From contig JAFYFC010000016.1 of the NCBI GenBank assembly GCA_017543905.1, forward strand, positions 1 to 46,201: a DNA stretch of 46,201 bases, written 5' to 3'. The stretch is from Clostridia bacterium (GTDB taxonomy: Bacteria; Bacillota; Clostridia; Christensenellales; Aristaeellaceae). A program made the position numbers and the translations under genes. Positions 1 through 7,536 of this stretch are shown here, piece after piece (position 1 is the stretch's first letter; each line of letters starts with the position of its first letter). Under the pieces are notes generated by a model that saw only the letters and a list, made by a program, of their open reading frames with translations, was not told the DNA's origin and made no database searches.

Positions 1-100
1 AGAGGGTCCCACCTGTACCCATCCCGAACACAGAAGTTAAGCCTCTTAGCGCCGATGGTACTTGGCCGGCAACAGCCCGGGAGAGTAGGTCGCCGCCGGA
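1..100 (+). rRNA. rrf: 5S ribosomal RNA, 3' part
   Basis: The window opens inside a 5S rRNA gene. The stretch has the conserved 5S order: a CCCATCCCGAACACAGAAGTT block (loop C region), AAGCCTCTTAGCGCCGATGGTA, then GGGAGAGTAGGTCGCCGCC near the 3' end. The 5' end lies before base 1, so the gene is partial. The exact 3' end is estimated. A strong terminator follows within ten bases, so this is probably the last gene of an rRNA operon. Confidence 0.93.
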
Positions 101-108
101 TACCAACC

Positions 109-142
109 AAGCGGACGAGTAATCGTCCGCTTGAACTTTATT
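109..142 (+). terminator. Rho-independent terminator of the rRNA operon
   Basis: Perfect 10-bp arms AAGCGGACGA (109-118) and TCGTCCGCTT (123-132) enclose a GTAA tetraloop, followed by a T-rich run. It sits directly after the 5S rRNA gene and before dinB. Confidence 0.9.
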
Positions 143-195
143 ATCCGGCTTTCATCGGTAAAAAGCACGAACGATACCGCTGTCGGAGGCGCGTT

Positions 196-1413
196 TTGAA
201 CCAGATCATCATTCACGTGGACATGGACGCGTTTTACGCGTCTGTCGAGGTGCGGGACGATCCCGCGCTTAAGGGCAGACCGCTGATAATCGGGTCGCTG
301 CCGCAGGAGCGCGGCGTGGTCGCGACGTGCAGCTACGAGGCGCGCGCGTTCGGCGTGCATTCCGCGATGAATATAAAGGAAGCGTACCGTTTGTGCCCGC
401 AGGGCGTGTATATGCACCCGAATTTCGAAAAATACCGCGCCGTATCGAACAGGCTGCACGCGATCTGGAACGAGTACGCTTCCGCCGCGGAGACGGTAGC
501 GCTGGACGAGGCGTATCTCGACGTGACGGAGCGCGCGGGCACGTGGGAAAACGCGTGCGAGATCGCGCGTATCATCAAACGGCGCACGCGGGAGGAGCTG
601 GGGCTGACCTGCTCGATAGGCGTGGCGTATTCGAAGACCGCCGCCAAGACCGCCAGCGAGGAGAACAAGCCCGACGGCTATTTCGAAATCGCCACTCCCG
701 AAGATTTCGTAAAGCTGATAAGCGACCGTGACGTAAGGGTGATTTATACAGTCGGCGAAAAAACCGCGCTCAAGCTTCACAAAAACGGAATACGCACCGT
801 GCGGGACGTGCGTGAAAACGCGGGCGAGGTGATACGGCTGCTGGGCAAACAGGGCGAGTGGATCAGCCGCATCGCAAACGGCGAGGACGAACGCAGGGTA
901 ACCGTATACCGTCCCGAGGACGCCAAATCGATAAGCCGTGAGCTTACGTTTCAGCAGGACGTTGACGACAGGGAGCTGCTGGAGGACGTACTGCTGCTGC
1001 TCTCGATAAGCGTCGAACGCAGAGCGGCGCGCGTGGGCCTGTACGGCGAGGGCGTGACGCTCAAAGTCACTTTTTCAGACATGAAAAGCGTCACCCGCTC
1101 GCGCATAATCCCTTCCGCGCGCGACGCGGGCACTATCTGGCGCGAGGCCGTCTCGCTGCTTGCGCAGGTGCCCGTGAGGCCGATCCGGCTGATAGGCGCG
1201 GGAATATACCGCCTTACCAACGAATACGCAAGACAGCTGCGCCTTGAGGATATTCTCCCGGACGCGCCGCCCGCCGAGCCCGGCGTCATGCACGCGCTCA
1301 GAATGCTGAACCGGCGCTACGGGCTCGATTTCGAAGCCAATCTCGAACGGATATTTCACGGCGAAACGCTGTATAAAACCGTGGAATATATGCGCAGGCA
1401 TAAGGGAAAATAA
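196..1413 (+). CDS. dinB: DNA polymerase IV (Y-family translesion polymerase)
   Basis: Error-prone DNA polymerase that extends past lesions and mismatched ends, 405 aa. The palm begins at once with DMDAFYASVEV (metal-binding Asp) and carries ALDEAYLDVT, the second catalytic acidic motif. Thumb and little-finger regions follow to a normal family length. The reading frame stays open back into the 5S gene, but the start chosen is TTG 196 because GGAGG (185-189) lies six bases upstream and the family N-terminus begins just there. The gene starts about 65 bases after the rRNA terminator. No LexA-type box was seen upstream. No beta-clamp motif was assigned. Confidence 0.93.
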   Translation: MNQIIIHVDMDAFYASVEVRDDPALKGRPLIIGSLPQERGVVATCSYEARAFGVHSAMNIKEAYRLCPQGVYMHPNFEKYRAVSNRLHAIWNEYASAAETVALDEAYLDVTERAGTWENACEIARIIKRRTREELGLTCSIGVAYSKTAAKTASEENKPDGYFEIATPEDFVKLISDRDVRVIYTVGEKTALKLHKNGIRTVRDVRENAGEVIRLLGKQGEWISRIANGEDERRVTVYRPEDAKSISRELTFQQDVDDRELLEDVLLLLSISVERRAARVGLYGEGVTLKVTFSDMKSVTRSRIIPSARDAGTIWREAVSLLAQVPVRPIRLIGAGIYRLTNEYARQLRLEDILPDAPPAEPGVMHALRMLNRRYGLDFEANLERIFHGETLYKTVEYMRRHKGK

Positions 1414-1437
1414 GACGGACGCTATGCAATGAACTGT

Positions 1438-2406
1438 CTATCGTACCAGTTGACAGTTATTCACATATATGCTTAACAATGACATACCTTCACAAACGCC
1501 TCTTATTGTTACGTGCTGCCCGGTCTTAATTGTGGTTAATGCATTGACTTGACTTTGACCAAATATACATTCAATAGTGTCGATTCCATATCCATCGGCA
1601 TCCAGACTGACATAATACTTTCCAAGCAACTTACTTATTGATGTAATTTTGCCGGTTACTTCAATATAATTATTTAAGTACTTTTTATCAGCGGCAATTA
1701 CATTTTCCTCATAATCTTTATATAATTGATAAGCTGTAACTTTTATATAGTTTATCTGATTTGTTGGAGTAGGAGCTATTGGGGCTGTTGTAGTTCTGAT
1801 GAATACATATTCCATATTATTATCACTATCAGCATATAAAATATGTAATTTGTTGCCTTGGATAGTGACAATACAAGAACTGTTATCTATACTAAAAACA
1901 AGCGTATTTCCTGATAAAGAGTAAGAACCTTTTTCATTATGTGTTTCACCATTTATTGTCATGATACCTACATAGGTGTTATCTTCTTTAAATTCATAAT
2001 ACATTGACATCGAGTAACCATATTCAGCAAGTTCAACTGACTGATTATTTACTATAGTTTCACTCAGAGTCCACTTTCCAAGAAGAGCTTTTGACAAATT
2101 CGGTGTAGATGTAACGATTGGAGTAGTTTGCACTGTATTTGACATGGTAGTGACGACTGGAGAGGATTTTGTTATAGTTACTGCCTGATTTGCTCTGTGT
2201 GAATTTTTATTGGAAAAGAATAAATGATAGCATACGAATATAATAACGATAATAGCAATGACAGATAATAAAACTTCTATTATTGAACGGAGTATATCTG
2301 AATGCATCTTTTTTTTGTTTGTTGTCTTTCTCTTAACCTTACTCCCGCATTCAGGACAGAATTTTGAACCCTTTGGAATACTTTCACCACATTTTTTGCA
2401 AATCAT
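1438..2406 (-). CDS. Zinc-ribbon membrane protein with OB-fold-like C-terminus
   Basis: 322 aa, function unknown. Residues 1-25 form a zinc ribbon (CKKC and CPEC pairs). A basic stretch and one membrane helix follow (about residues 40-65, LLSVIAIIVIIFVCYHLFF), then a Thr/Ser-rich linker. The exported part has a lipocalin-like or DUF-type domain around WTLSETIVNN to IQGNKLHILY. The C-terminal 100 residues resemble the tRNA_anti-like OB-fold family (YIEVTGKITSISK...VTIRGVCEG). GGGAG precedes ATG 2406. The gene is much more AT-rich than dinB and the genes to its right, which suggests acquisition. It converges on dinB with only 24 bases between. Domain names are inferred from sequence memory. Confidence 0.75.
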   Translation of the reverse strand: MICKKCGESIPKGSKFCPECGSKVKRKTTNKKKMHSDILRSIIEVLLSVIAIIVIIFVCYHLFFSNKNSHRANQAVTITKSSPVVTTMSNTVQTTPIVTSTPNLSKALLGKWTLSETIVNNQSVELAEYGYSMSMYYEFKEDNTYVGIMTINGETHNEKGSYSLSGNTLVFSIDNSSCIVTIQGNKLHILYADSDNNMEYVFIRTTTAPIAPTPTNQINYIKVTAYQLYKDYEENVIAADKKYLNNYIEVTGKITSISKLLGKYYVSLDADGYGIDTIECIFGQSQVNALTTIKTGQHVTIRGVCEGMSLLSIYVNNCQLVR

Positions 2407-2439
2407 ATATTTATCTCCCTACTGTAAGAATCACCAAAT

Positions 2440-2468
2440 CTGTTATCGATTCAATGCTATTATGTCAA
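2440..2468 (-). promoter_or_regulatory. Sigma-A promoter for the zinc-ribbon gene
   Basis: On the minus strand, TTGACA (complement of 2463-2468), a 17-bp spacer and TAACAG (complement of 2440-2445). The -35 is perfect and the -10 weak. It lies 34 bases before the start at 2406. Confidence 0.55.
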
Positions 2469-2513
2469 CGTAATGGGGCATGAATTAAATGAATAGCACC
2501 AGCTGCTGCTTTG

Positions 2514-3458
2514 TTATATGCTGCCTTTTCCCGCGAACCTTTTCGATTCCTCCTTGCTCAGGACGGGCGTGCAGAAGCCGGAGCGGCAGTATGTGCCGTC
2601 ACGCTGCTCGCAGACCTTGCGGAACGCCGCTTTGGTCTGTATGAATTCCTCGGGCAGATAGGTCTGGGCGGTTTTTTTAAGCAGCTTCATGTCCGGCGGG
2701 AGCCTGTCGTCCTCCGAGGTATAGAAGCTGTTTGACTGCACGGTGTAATACGTCCACGCCACGCCGCAGGTGATCGCGGCGAGCGTGTCGCTGTCGCCGC
2801 CTATGGAGATCACGTTTCGGAGCGCGTCCTCGAAGCTTTTGGATTCGAAAAACGCTTCCAGCGCCTGCGGCACGCTGCCCTGGCAGGTGGTGTCGAAAAT
2901 GTAGAAGGGCCGGATGGAATCCAGCGTGAAGTCGATCTTGTAATAGTTTTCACAGATATACTTTTTGATTTCAGCCTTGTCCCTGCCTGTTTTGGCAAGT
3001 AATACCGCGGCTGCGGTCGCCTCCGCGCCCTTGATACCCTCGGGATGGTTATGCGTGACGTACGCGCTGGCGCGCGCGAGCGCCTGCGCTTCCTCAAGGC
3101 AGGCCGCCGCGAGCCCGCAGGGAGAAGCGCGCATGGCGGAGCCGTTGCCGAAGGAGTTGTAGGGCTCGGGATTTTCACTGTGCAGCCAGGCGTTAAAGCT
3201 GCCACCGTACGCGCCCTTAGGGCAGGGATAGCGCCTGCCGTACTCCTGCATAGTCCGAATGAGTATGCCTGTGAACGTTTCGCCGGTGTTATTGTAATTC
3301 GCTATGCGGCTGCGCATGATCGCGTCCGCGACGGCTACGGTCATTATGCTGTCGTCGGTATAATCCCACCCCTTCGAAAACAGCGGAAAATCCTTGGTGC
3401 CGATATTGCTGAATTCGTATATCGAGCCGACGACGTCTCAGATGATCGCGCCGTACAT
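2514..3458 (-). pseudogene. ADP-ribosylglycohydrolase with in-frame TGA at codon 7
   Basis: This is an ADP-ribosylglycohydrolase (ARH/DraG) family gene, whose products remove ADP-ribose from modified targets. The open part (2514-3344, 276 aa) has the late metal-binding motif SIGGDSDTLAAI and typical helices. Reading upstream in the same frame gives the family N-terminus MYGAII*DVVGSIYEFSN...YTDDSIMTVA from ATG 3458, where the conserved Gly of GAIIGD is a TGA (3438-3440). A GGA-to-TGA change would explain it. Starting at ATG 3344 instead would lose the essential TDDS metal site, so that product should be inactive. A weak AAGGGA site precedes ATG 3458, 13 bases after the thiI stop. A recent nonsense mutation or a sequencing error are both possible. 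Confidence 0.8.
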
Positions 3459-3470
3459 TTATATGTTCCC

Positions 3471-4613
3471 TTATACAAGCACCGTTTCGGTGCCCGCGAG
3501 CGCCGCGTTTATGAGCGCGTCCGCGTCCAGCTTCGTTTCCTCGTATGCCGCCTTGTCCTTTTTGGGCTTTGTGGCGGGATGGCGCGGCGTGAACACCGTG
3601 CAGCAGTCCTCGTAGGGGAGTATGGAGGTTTCGTACGTGCCGATGTGCTCGGCGATGCGGATTATTTCCAGCTTGTCGTGCCCGATCAGCGGCCTGAATA
3701 CGGGCAGGTCGGTCATTATGTCCGTGCAGCCGAGCGCTTCCATGGTCTGGCTCGCCACCTGTCCTATGCTTTCGCCGGTTATGAGCGCCTGACAGGCGTT
3801 CTGCTTTGCGATACGGTCCGCTATGCGCATCATGAAGCGCCGCATTATCAGCGTGGTATACTCCGGGTCGCAGTTTTCGTGTATGGCCATCTGTATGTCA
3901 GTGAAGGGCACTACGTGCACGCGCATGCCGTATTCGTACGCGCCGATTATCCGCGCGAGCTCCAGCACCTTTTGCTTCGCGCGCTCGCTGGTGTAGGGCG
4001 GAGAGGCGAAATGCACCGCCTGACAGTTGACGCCCCTGCGCATTATGCGGTAGCCCGCGACCGGACTGTCTATGCCGCCGGACAGAAGCAAAAGCGCCCT
4101 GCCCGCAGTGCCCATCGGCAGCCCGCCCGCGCCGGGCAGCTCGGTGTTGCACAGATACGCGTGATCGCGTATCTCTATCCACATTTCGGTCTGGGGCTTA
4201 TGCACGTCCACGCTCAGAGAGGGATTCGCATTCAGTATCTGCTCGCCCGCGTATACGGCAAGCTCCTGCGAGTTCAGGGGAAAGCGCTTGTCGCTGCGCT
4301 TGCACAGCACCTTGAACGTGCCGCTTACGCCCTGCATCATGCGGGCGGCCTGCGCGCAGACCGCGTCCAGCTCCTTTTCCATTTCCACAGCGGGGCTTAC
4401 GGAATATACGCCGAACACCCGTCTTACGCGCTCCGCGCAGTCCCGCATGTCCGGCGCGCCCGCCACGTATATGCGGCTGTCGCTCAGCCACACGCTTGCG
4501 TGCGTGCCCTCCAGCGTCTTTTTTATGTTGTTGACCAGCATTTTTAAAAAATACGGCCGGTTCAGTCCCTTAAGGTGCACCTCTCCGAAGCGCACAAGCA
4601 GTACGTCACGCAT
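3471..4613 (-). CDS. thiI: tRNA 4-thiouridine synthase ThiI
   Basis: Adenylates tRNA U8 and, with sulfur from a cysteine desulfurase, makes 4-thiouridine; in some bacteria it also serves thiamine synthesis. It is 380 aa. The N-terminal ferredoxin-like and THUMP regions cover roughly the first 165 residues, and the PP-loop ATP site is LLLSGGIDSPVAGY. There is no C-terminal rhodanese domain, as is usual in Gram-positive ThiI. The frame is open about 90 codons further upstream inside the next gene, but ATG 4613 has AGAGGAG six bases ahead and begins the conserved MRDVLLVRFGEVHLKG. It starts two bases after the desulfurase stop, so the two are cotranscribed and probably coupled. Confidence 0.95.
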   Translation of the reverse strand: MRDVLLVRFGEVHLKGLNRPYFLKMLVNNIKKTLEGTHASVWLSDSRIYVAGAPDMRDCAERVRRVFGVYSVSPAVEMEKELDAVCAQAARMMQGVSGTFKVLCKRSDKRFPLNSQELAVYAGEQILNANPSLSVDVHKPQTEMWIEIRDHAYLCNTELPGAGGLPMGTAGRALLLLSGGIDSPVAGYRIMRRGVNCQAVHFASPPYTSERAKQKVLELARIIGAYEYGMRVHVVPFTDIQMAIHENCDPEYTTLIMRRFMMRIADRIAKQNACQALITGESIGQVASQTMEALGCTDIMTDLPVFRPLIGHDKLEIIRIAEHIGTYETSILPYEDCCTVFTPRHPATKPKKDKAAYEETKLDADALINAALAGTETVLV

Positions 4614-4615
4614 GT

Positions 4616-5764
4616 TTATCTCCTCTGGAATTTTGAAAGTACAGCGTATTGCTCCTGTATTATCTGCGCCGCGCGCAATATTTCTTCCTCTGTGTTGTAG
4701 GGGCTTAGGCTGAAGCGCAGCGCGCATTCCGCTCTGCGCGCGGGCACGCCCATGGACGTCAGCACGCGGGAGAGCTTTTGCTTTTTGGCGGAGCACGCGC
4801 TGCCGGTAGACACCAGCACGCCCTGCGCCTCGAGCGCGTGCAGTATCGTTTCTCCGCGCACGGGTGGCAGGCTCACGTTCAGTATGTTGCACGCGCCGTC
4901 CTCCGGCGCGGGGCCGTTGACTGTCGCCTCGGGGATACGGGCGGCAAGCTCCCGCGCGAGCAGGAGCTTAAGCTTAAGCATGTGCTCACGCCGCAGGGGC
5001 AGCGCGCGCATGTCGTCTATCGCCTGTGAAAGGGCGAGTATGCCGGGTGTGTTTTCGGTGCCGCTTCTGAGCGCGTTTTCCTGCCCGCCGCCCACGTGCG
5101 CGCTTTTGAGGCGCAGCCCCCTGCGCACGACCAGCGCGCCGACGCCCTTGGGCGCGTGTATCTTGTGACCGGACAGGGTGTACATGTCCGCAAGGCGCAG
5201 ATCGAAGTCCTCGCGCATAAAGCCCTGCACGCCGTCCACGTGCAGCCGGCACGCGGGGCAGATTTCCCGCGCGAGGCGCGAGATTTCGGCTATGTCGTTT
5301 TTAGCGCCGGTTTCGTTGTTTACCTGCATGACGCTAAGGAGCGTCAAGCCTTTTTTTAGTTCCGACCTGACCGCGTCTATGTCTACTGTGCCGCCAGCGT
5401 TAAGCGGCAGCACGGCACATTCGCACGCGCCGCCTTGCATAAGCGAAAGCGCCGCGTCGTAAACGCTCGGATGCTCTCCGGCGCTTACCGCGACGCGCAG
5501 CGGCGCGCGGGACACGCCAAGCGTGCCGGTGAGGGCTAAATTGTTGGCTTCCGTGCCGCCGGAGGTGAATATGACCGCGGCGTCGCTTAAATGAAGCTCC
5601 GCGCGGATCCTGTCCCGGCAGGCGTCAAGCTGCTTTTCGACGCCCAGCGCGGGCGCGTAAAGCGAAGAGGGATTGTAATAATCGCTTTCCAGCGCACGGG
5701 TGAGCGCGCGTATTACGCTGCCGGTCGGCCGCGTGGTCGCGCTGTTGTCAAGATATATTTCCAT
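4616..5764 (-). CDS. Cysteine desulfurase (IscS/NifS-like), sulfur donor to ThiI
   Basis: PLP enzyme that takes sulfur from cysteine as an enzyme-bound persulfide, 382 aa. The N-terminus MEIYLDNSATTRP is typical. TSGGTEANNLAL binds PLP phosphate, HVDGVQGF holds the PLP-stacking region, SGHKIHAPKGVGAL carries the Schiff-base Lys, and STGSACSAKKQ carries the active Cys on its mobile loop. Lying directly ahead of thiI, it belongs to the NifZ/IscS-type group dedicated to tRNA thiolation rather than Fe-S assembly. No clear Shine-Dalgarno site is seen before ATG 5764, so an alternative start is possible, but the family N-terminus fits. Confidence 0.93.
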   Translation of the reverse strand: MEIYLDNSATTRPTGSVIRALTRALESDYYNPSSLYAPALGVEKQLDACRDRIRAELHLSDAAVIFTSGGTEANNLALTGTLGVSRAPLRVAVSAGEHPSVYDAALSLMQGGACECAVLPLNAGGTVDIDAVRSELKKGLTLLSVMQVNNETGAKNDIAEISRLAREICPACRLHVDGVQGFMREDFDLRLADMYTLSGHKIHAPKGVGALVVRRGLRLKSAHVGGGQENALRSGTENTPGILALSQAIDDMRALPLRREHMLKLKLLLARELAARIPEATVNGPAPEDGACNILNVSLPPVRGETILHALEAQGVLVSTGSACSAKKQKLSRVLTSMGVPARRAECALRFSLSPYNTEEEILRAAQIIQEQYAVLSKFQRR

Positions 5765-5809
5765 AATACGGACGGCAGAAGCTCTGCCGCGCCTCCGAAA
5801 AGTGTGTTT

Positions 5810-6370
5810 TTACGCGTCCTGCCACACGCCGAAGCCGAGATAGCCTTTTGAGCGTATCATCTGCTGCATTTCCGCGCTGGGCTCTATCACGGCGAGATGC
5901 CGCACGGCGTTCTTTGTGAAATACAGGTATATGAGGTTCGCCTCGCGGTTTAAAAACCAGTTGTGCTTTTTTATGCCGGAATCGTTAATGTAGCGGTTGA
6001 ACGCGGGGCAGCTCACGCTGCCGCAGCTTTCCACGAGCTTGAGCGGTATCTCCGCCAGATACTTGCGTTTGGAATTGTTAAGTACCATCGACACGTCCAG
6101 CGTGCCGTTGGTGAAGGTGTATTCGTATTCCACGCGCAGAGTGTCCTTTTTAATGTACAGAAGCACCGCCGTGCCGATAAGCACGGCTGCGAGTATCAGA
6201 TCCGGCCACGGGAAGGCTGCTCTGCCGATAGACTGCAAAACGCCCTGCAGCATGAATATGCCCACTATGCCGAAGAGCACTATCGTGACCCAGCAGAAAT
6301 AGTATACCGCGGTGCTCAGCCCCGCGCGATGCTTGGTTACGATCTCTTCCTTGAAATTGTCCATTGCCAT
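5810..6370 (-). CDS. Small membrane protein, DUF6106-like
   Basis: 186 aa, function unknown. Two membrane helices (TAVYYFCWVTIVLFGIVGIFML and LILAAVLIGTAVLLYI) lie in the first 85 residues, followed by a soluble, mostly beta domain. The pattern MDNFKEEIV...YEYTFTNGTLDVSMVLNNSKRK matches my memory of the clostridial DUF6106 family. The frame opens at a TTG that overlaps the ribosome site. ATG 6370 was chosen because GGAGGA (complement of 6378-6383) lies seven bases upstream; ATG 6364 is another option. It is the first gene of the minus-strand run leading to the desulfurase and thiI, 45 bases upstream of the desulfurase. Confidence 0.75.
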   Translation of the reverse strand: MAMDNFKEEIVTKHRAGLSTAVYYFCWVTIVLFGIVGIFMLQGVLQSIGRAAFPWPDLILAAVLIGTAVLLYIKKDTLRVEYEYTFTNGTLDVSMVLNNSKRKYLAEIPLKLVESCGSVSCPAFNRYINDSGIKKHNWFLNREANLIYLYFTKNAVRHLAVIEPSAEMQQMIRSKGYLGFGVWQDA

Positions 6371-6734
6371 GAAACTGTCCTCCAAATTCGTTTGGCGTCA
6401 TTATAACATATTTTCGCGCAATAAGCAATAATACAGAGGCGACGAAAACAAACACGTATCCGCAGGATTTTTTGAAAAATCCCGGATGAAGCGGGCGCAT
6501 AAGCGAAATAAGCGCGCTTCCCCCCGCATAACGCGCCGCACGCACGAAAATAATCCGCGCTACGCCGAAGGACGGACGCTTTTCAGCGTAATTTTTGAAA
6601 TACGACCCTGCAAAATGAAATTTTATTAATTTGAGGCGGGCGCTTATAAACAGCCCCGTTTACAAACGCTTCATAATATGCTATAATGATCGCATCGGCG
6701 GTGAACCGCAGACATTTATACAGGAGGGGAAGTT
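6371..6734. other. 364-bp divergent intergenic region
   Basis: Separates the DUF6106-like gene (minus) from the Pro/Arg-rich protein gene (plus). The right end holds a good plus-strand promoter. A small hairpin-like stretch (GGATTTTTTGAAAAATCC, 6463-6480) sits in the left half. No credible ORF was found; a 60-codon frame from 6631 crosses the promoter and has no ribosome site. Confidence 0.6.
6659..6687 (+). promoter_or_regulatory. Sigma-A promoter for the Pro/Arg-rich protein gene
   Basis: TTTACA (6659-6664), 17-bp spacer, TATAAT (6682-6687). The start codon is 47 bases downstream, with AGGAGGGG in between. Confidence 0.8.
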
Positions 6735-7223
6735 ATGGCGCATTACGTATTTCAGAGGAACAACGGATACGGCGATTACGACTACATCCGTTCGTTCGAT
6801 ACCATGGAAATAACGGATTACAAGGAATATGCCGCGCAGATCGACGACAAATATCTGGCATATATCGACATTCCCTACATGAACAGCCTCGGCTTTTATC
6901 CCATAAGGATCACCAGCCTCGCGCTGCGTATAGAGCCGCTGCTTCTGTTCACGCCGCTCATCCGCGGATTCAGACCGCTTGTCAAGCCCCGCGCTCCCCG
7001 CGCAAGAGGCGCTCTGCCCGGACCGCGCCCGATAGCAGGCCCGATGCCCGCGCCCAGACCCGCGCCCAGACCGCGCGTGGTCGCGCCCAGACCCAGAGTC
7101 GCCGCTCCCAGACCCGCGGTAAAGCCCGCGCCGGTGGGACGCACGACGCGGCGCGCCGCAGGCCCCGCCGTTCCCCCGCCCCCCAAAGGCGGCAGAGGCG
7201 GCAGAGGCCCGGGAGTCAGATAA
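6735..7223 (+). CDS. Orphan protein with Pro/Arg/Ala-rich tail
   Basis: 162 aa, not recognised. The first 75 residues are ordinary and rich in Tyr (HYVFQRNNGYGDYDYIRSFD). From about residue 78 the chain becomes a low-complexity, strongly basic tail of Pro, Arg and Ala with imperfect repeats of the type APRPRVVAPRPRVAAPRP, then a Gly/Arg end. There is no signal peptide and no membrane helix. AGGAGGGG precedes ATG 6735 and the gene has its own promoter and terminator, so it is a real single-gene unit. The tail could bind RNA, DNA or an acidic partner; that is only inference. Confidence 0.75.
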   Translation: MAHYVFQRNNGYGDYDYIRSFDTMEITDYKEYAAQIDDKYLAYIDIPYMNSLGFYPIRITSLALRIEPLLLFTPLIRGFRPLVKPRAPRARGALPGPRPIAGPMPAPRPAPRPRVVAPRPRVAAPRPAVKPAPVGRTTRRAAGPAVPPPPKGGRGGRGPGVR

Positions 7224-7250
7224 ACGATAAAAGGGCGTTAGCCAAGCCAA

Positions 7251-7272
7251 GGGGCCGTTTTACGGCCCCTTT
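7251..7272 (+). terminator. Rho-independent terminator
   Basis: Arms GGGGCCGT (7251-7258) and ACGGCCCC (7262-7269) around a TTT loop, then TTTGTTCTTT. It ends the Pro/Arg-rich protein unit. Confidence 0.9.
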
Positions 7273-7536
7273 GTTCTTTCCCGCCGCCTCGTCTCTCTGC
7301 GCTTCGCTCCCGCCGCCTCGGCTTCGTTCTGCTTTATTCCCGACTCAAAAATATGTAGCTTTCCTATCCGCTTTACTTCATATCTTCCTTTAAACCCGCA
7401 CGGCGGCGGGCGTTAATGACGTTTTTCTTTCGGACTTATTCATTTTGCGTTTTATTTTACGCGATTTGGCTTGACAGAACCGGCGTGCGGGCGTAAAGTA
7501 TCGGATATTCTTTTTATACGCTAAAGGAGTCAAAGT
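7273..7536. other. Intergenic region before the symporter operon
   Basis: The left part holds two copies of CCCGCCGCCTCG (7280-7291 and 7309-7320). The right part holds the promoter of the symporter. No ORF with a ribosome site was found. Confidence 0.5.
7471..7499 (+). promoter_or_regulatory. Sigma-A promoter for the symporter operon
   Basis: TTGACA (7471-7476), 17-bp spacer, TAAAGT (7494-7499). The -35 is perfect and the -10 is moderate. The start codon is 37 bases downstream. Confidence 0.65.

Noticed and set aside
55..195. dinB reading frame extending back to 55 into the 5S rRNA
   Set aside because: This part lies in the 5S gene and its terminator. A TTG at 196 with GGAGG six bases ahead begins exactly at the conserved N-terminus.
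3438..3440. Genome-wide reassignment of TGA to Gly
   Set aside because: Many intact genes here end at TGA at the expected family length (for example TSCPD, the first ABC gene and the HicB-like gene), so TGA is a normal stop.
3045..4547. 500-codon plus-strand frame opposite thiI and the hydrolase gene
   Set aside because: GC-rich antisense shadow with no ribosome site. The minus strand holds clear ThiI motifs.
6631..6813. 60-codon plus-strand ORF before the Pro/Arg-rich gene
   Set aside because: It spans the promoter and ribosome site of the real gene and overlaps it in another frame.
7280..7320. Two CCCGCCGCCTCG copies as a regulatory repeat
   Set aside because: Only two low-complexity copies in a GC-rich spacer, away from the promoter; chance is likely.
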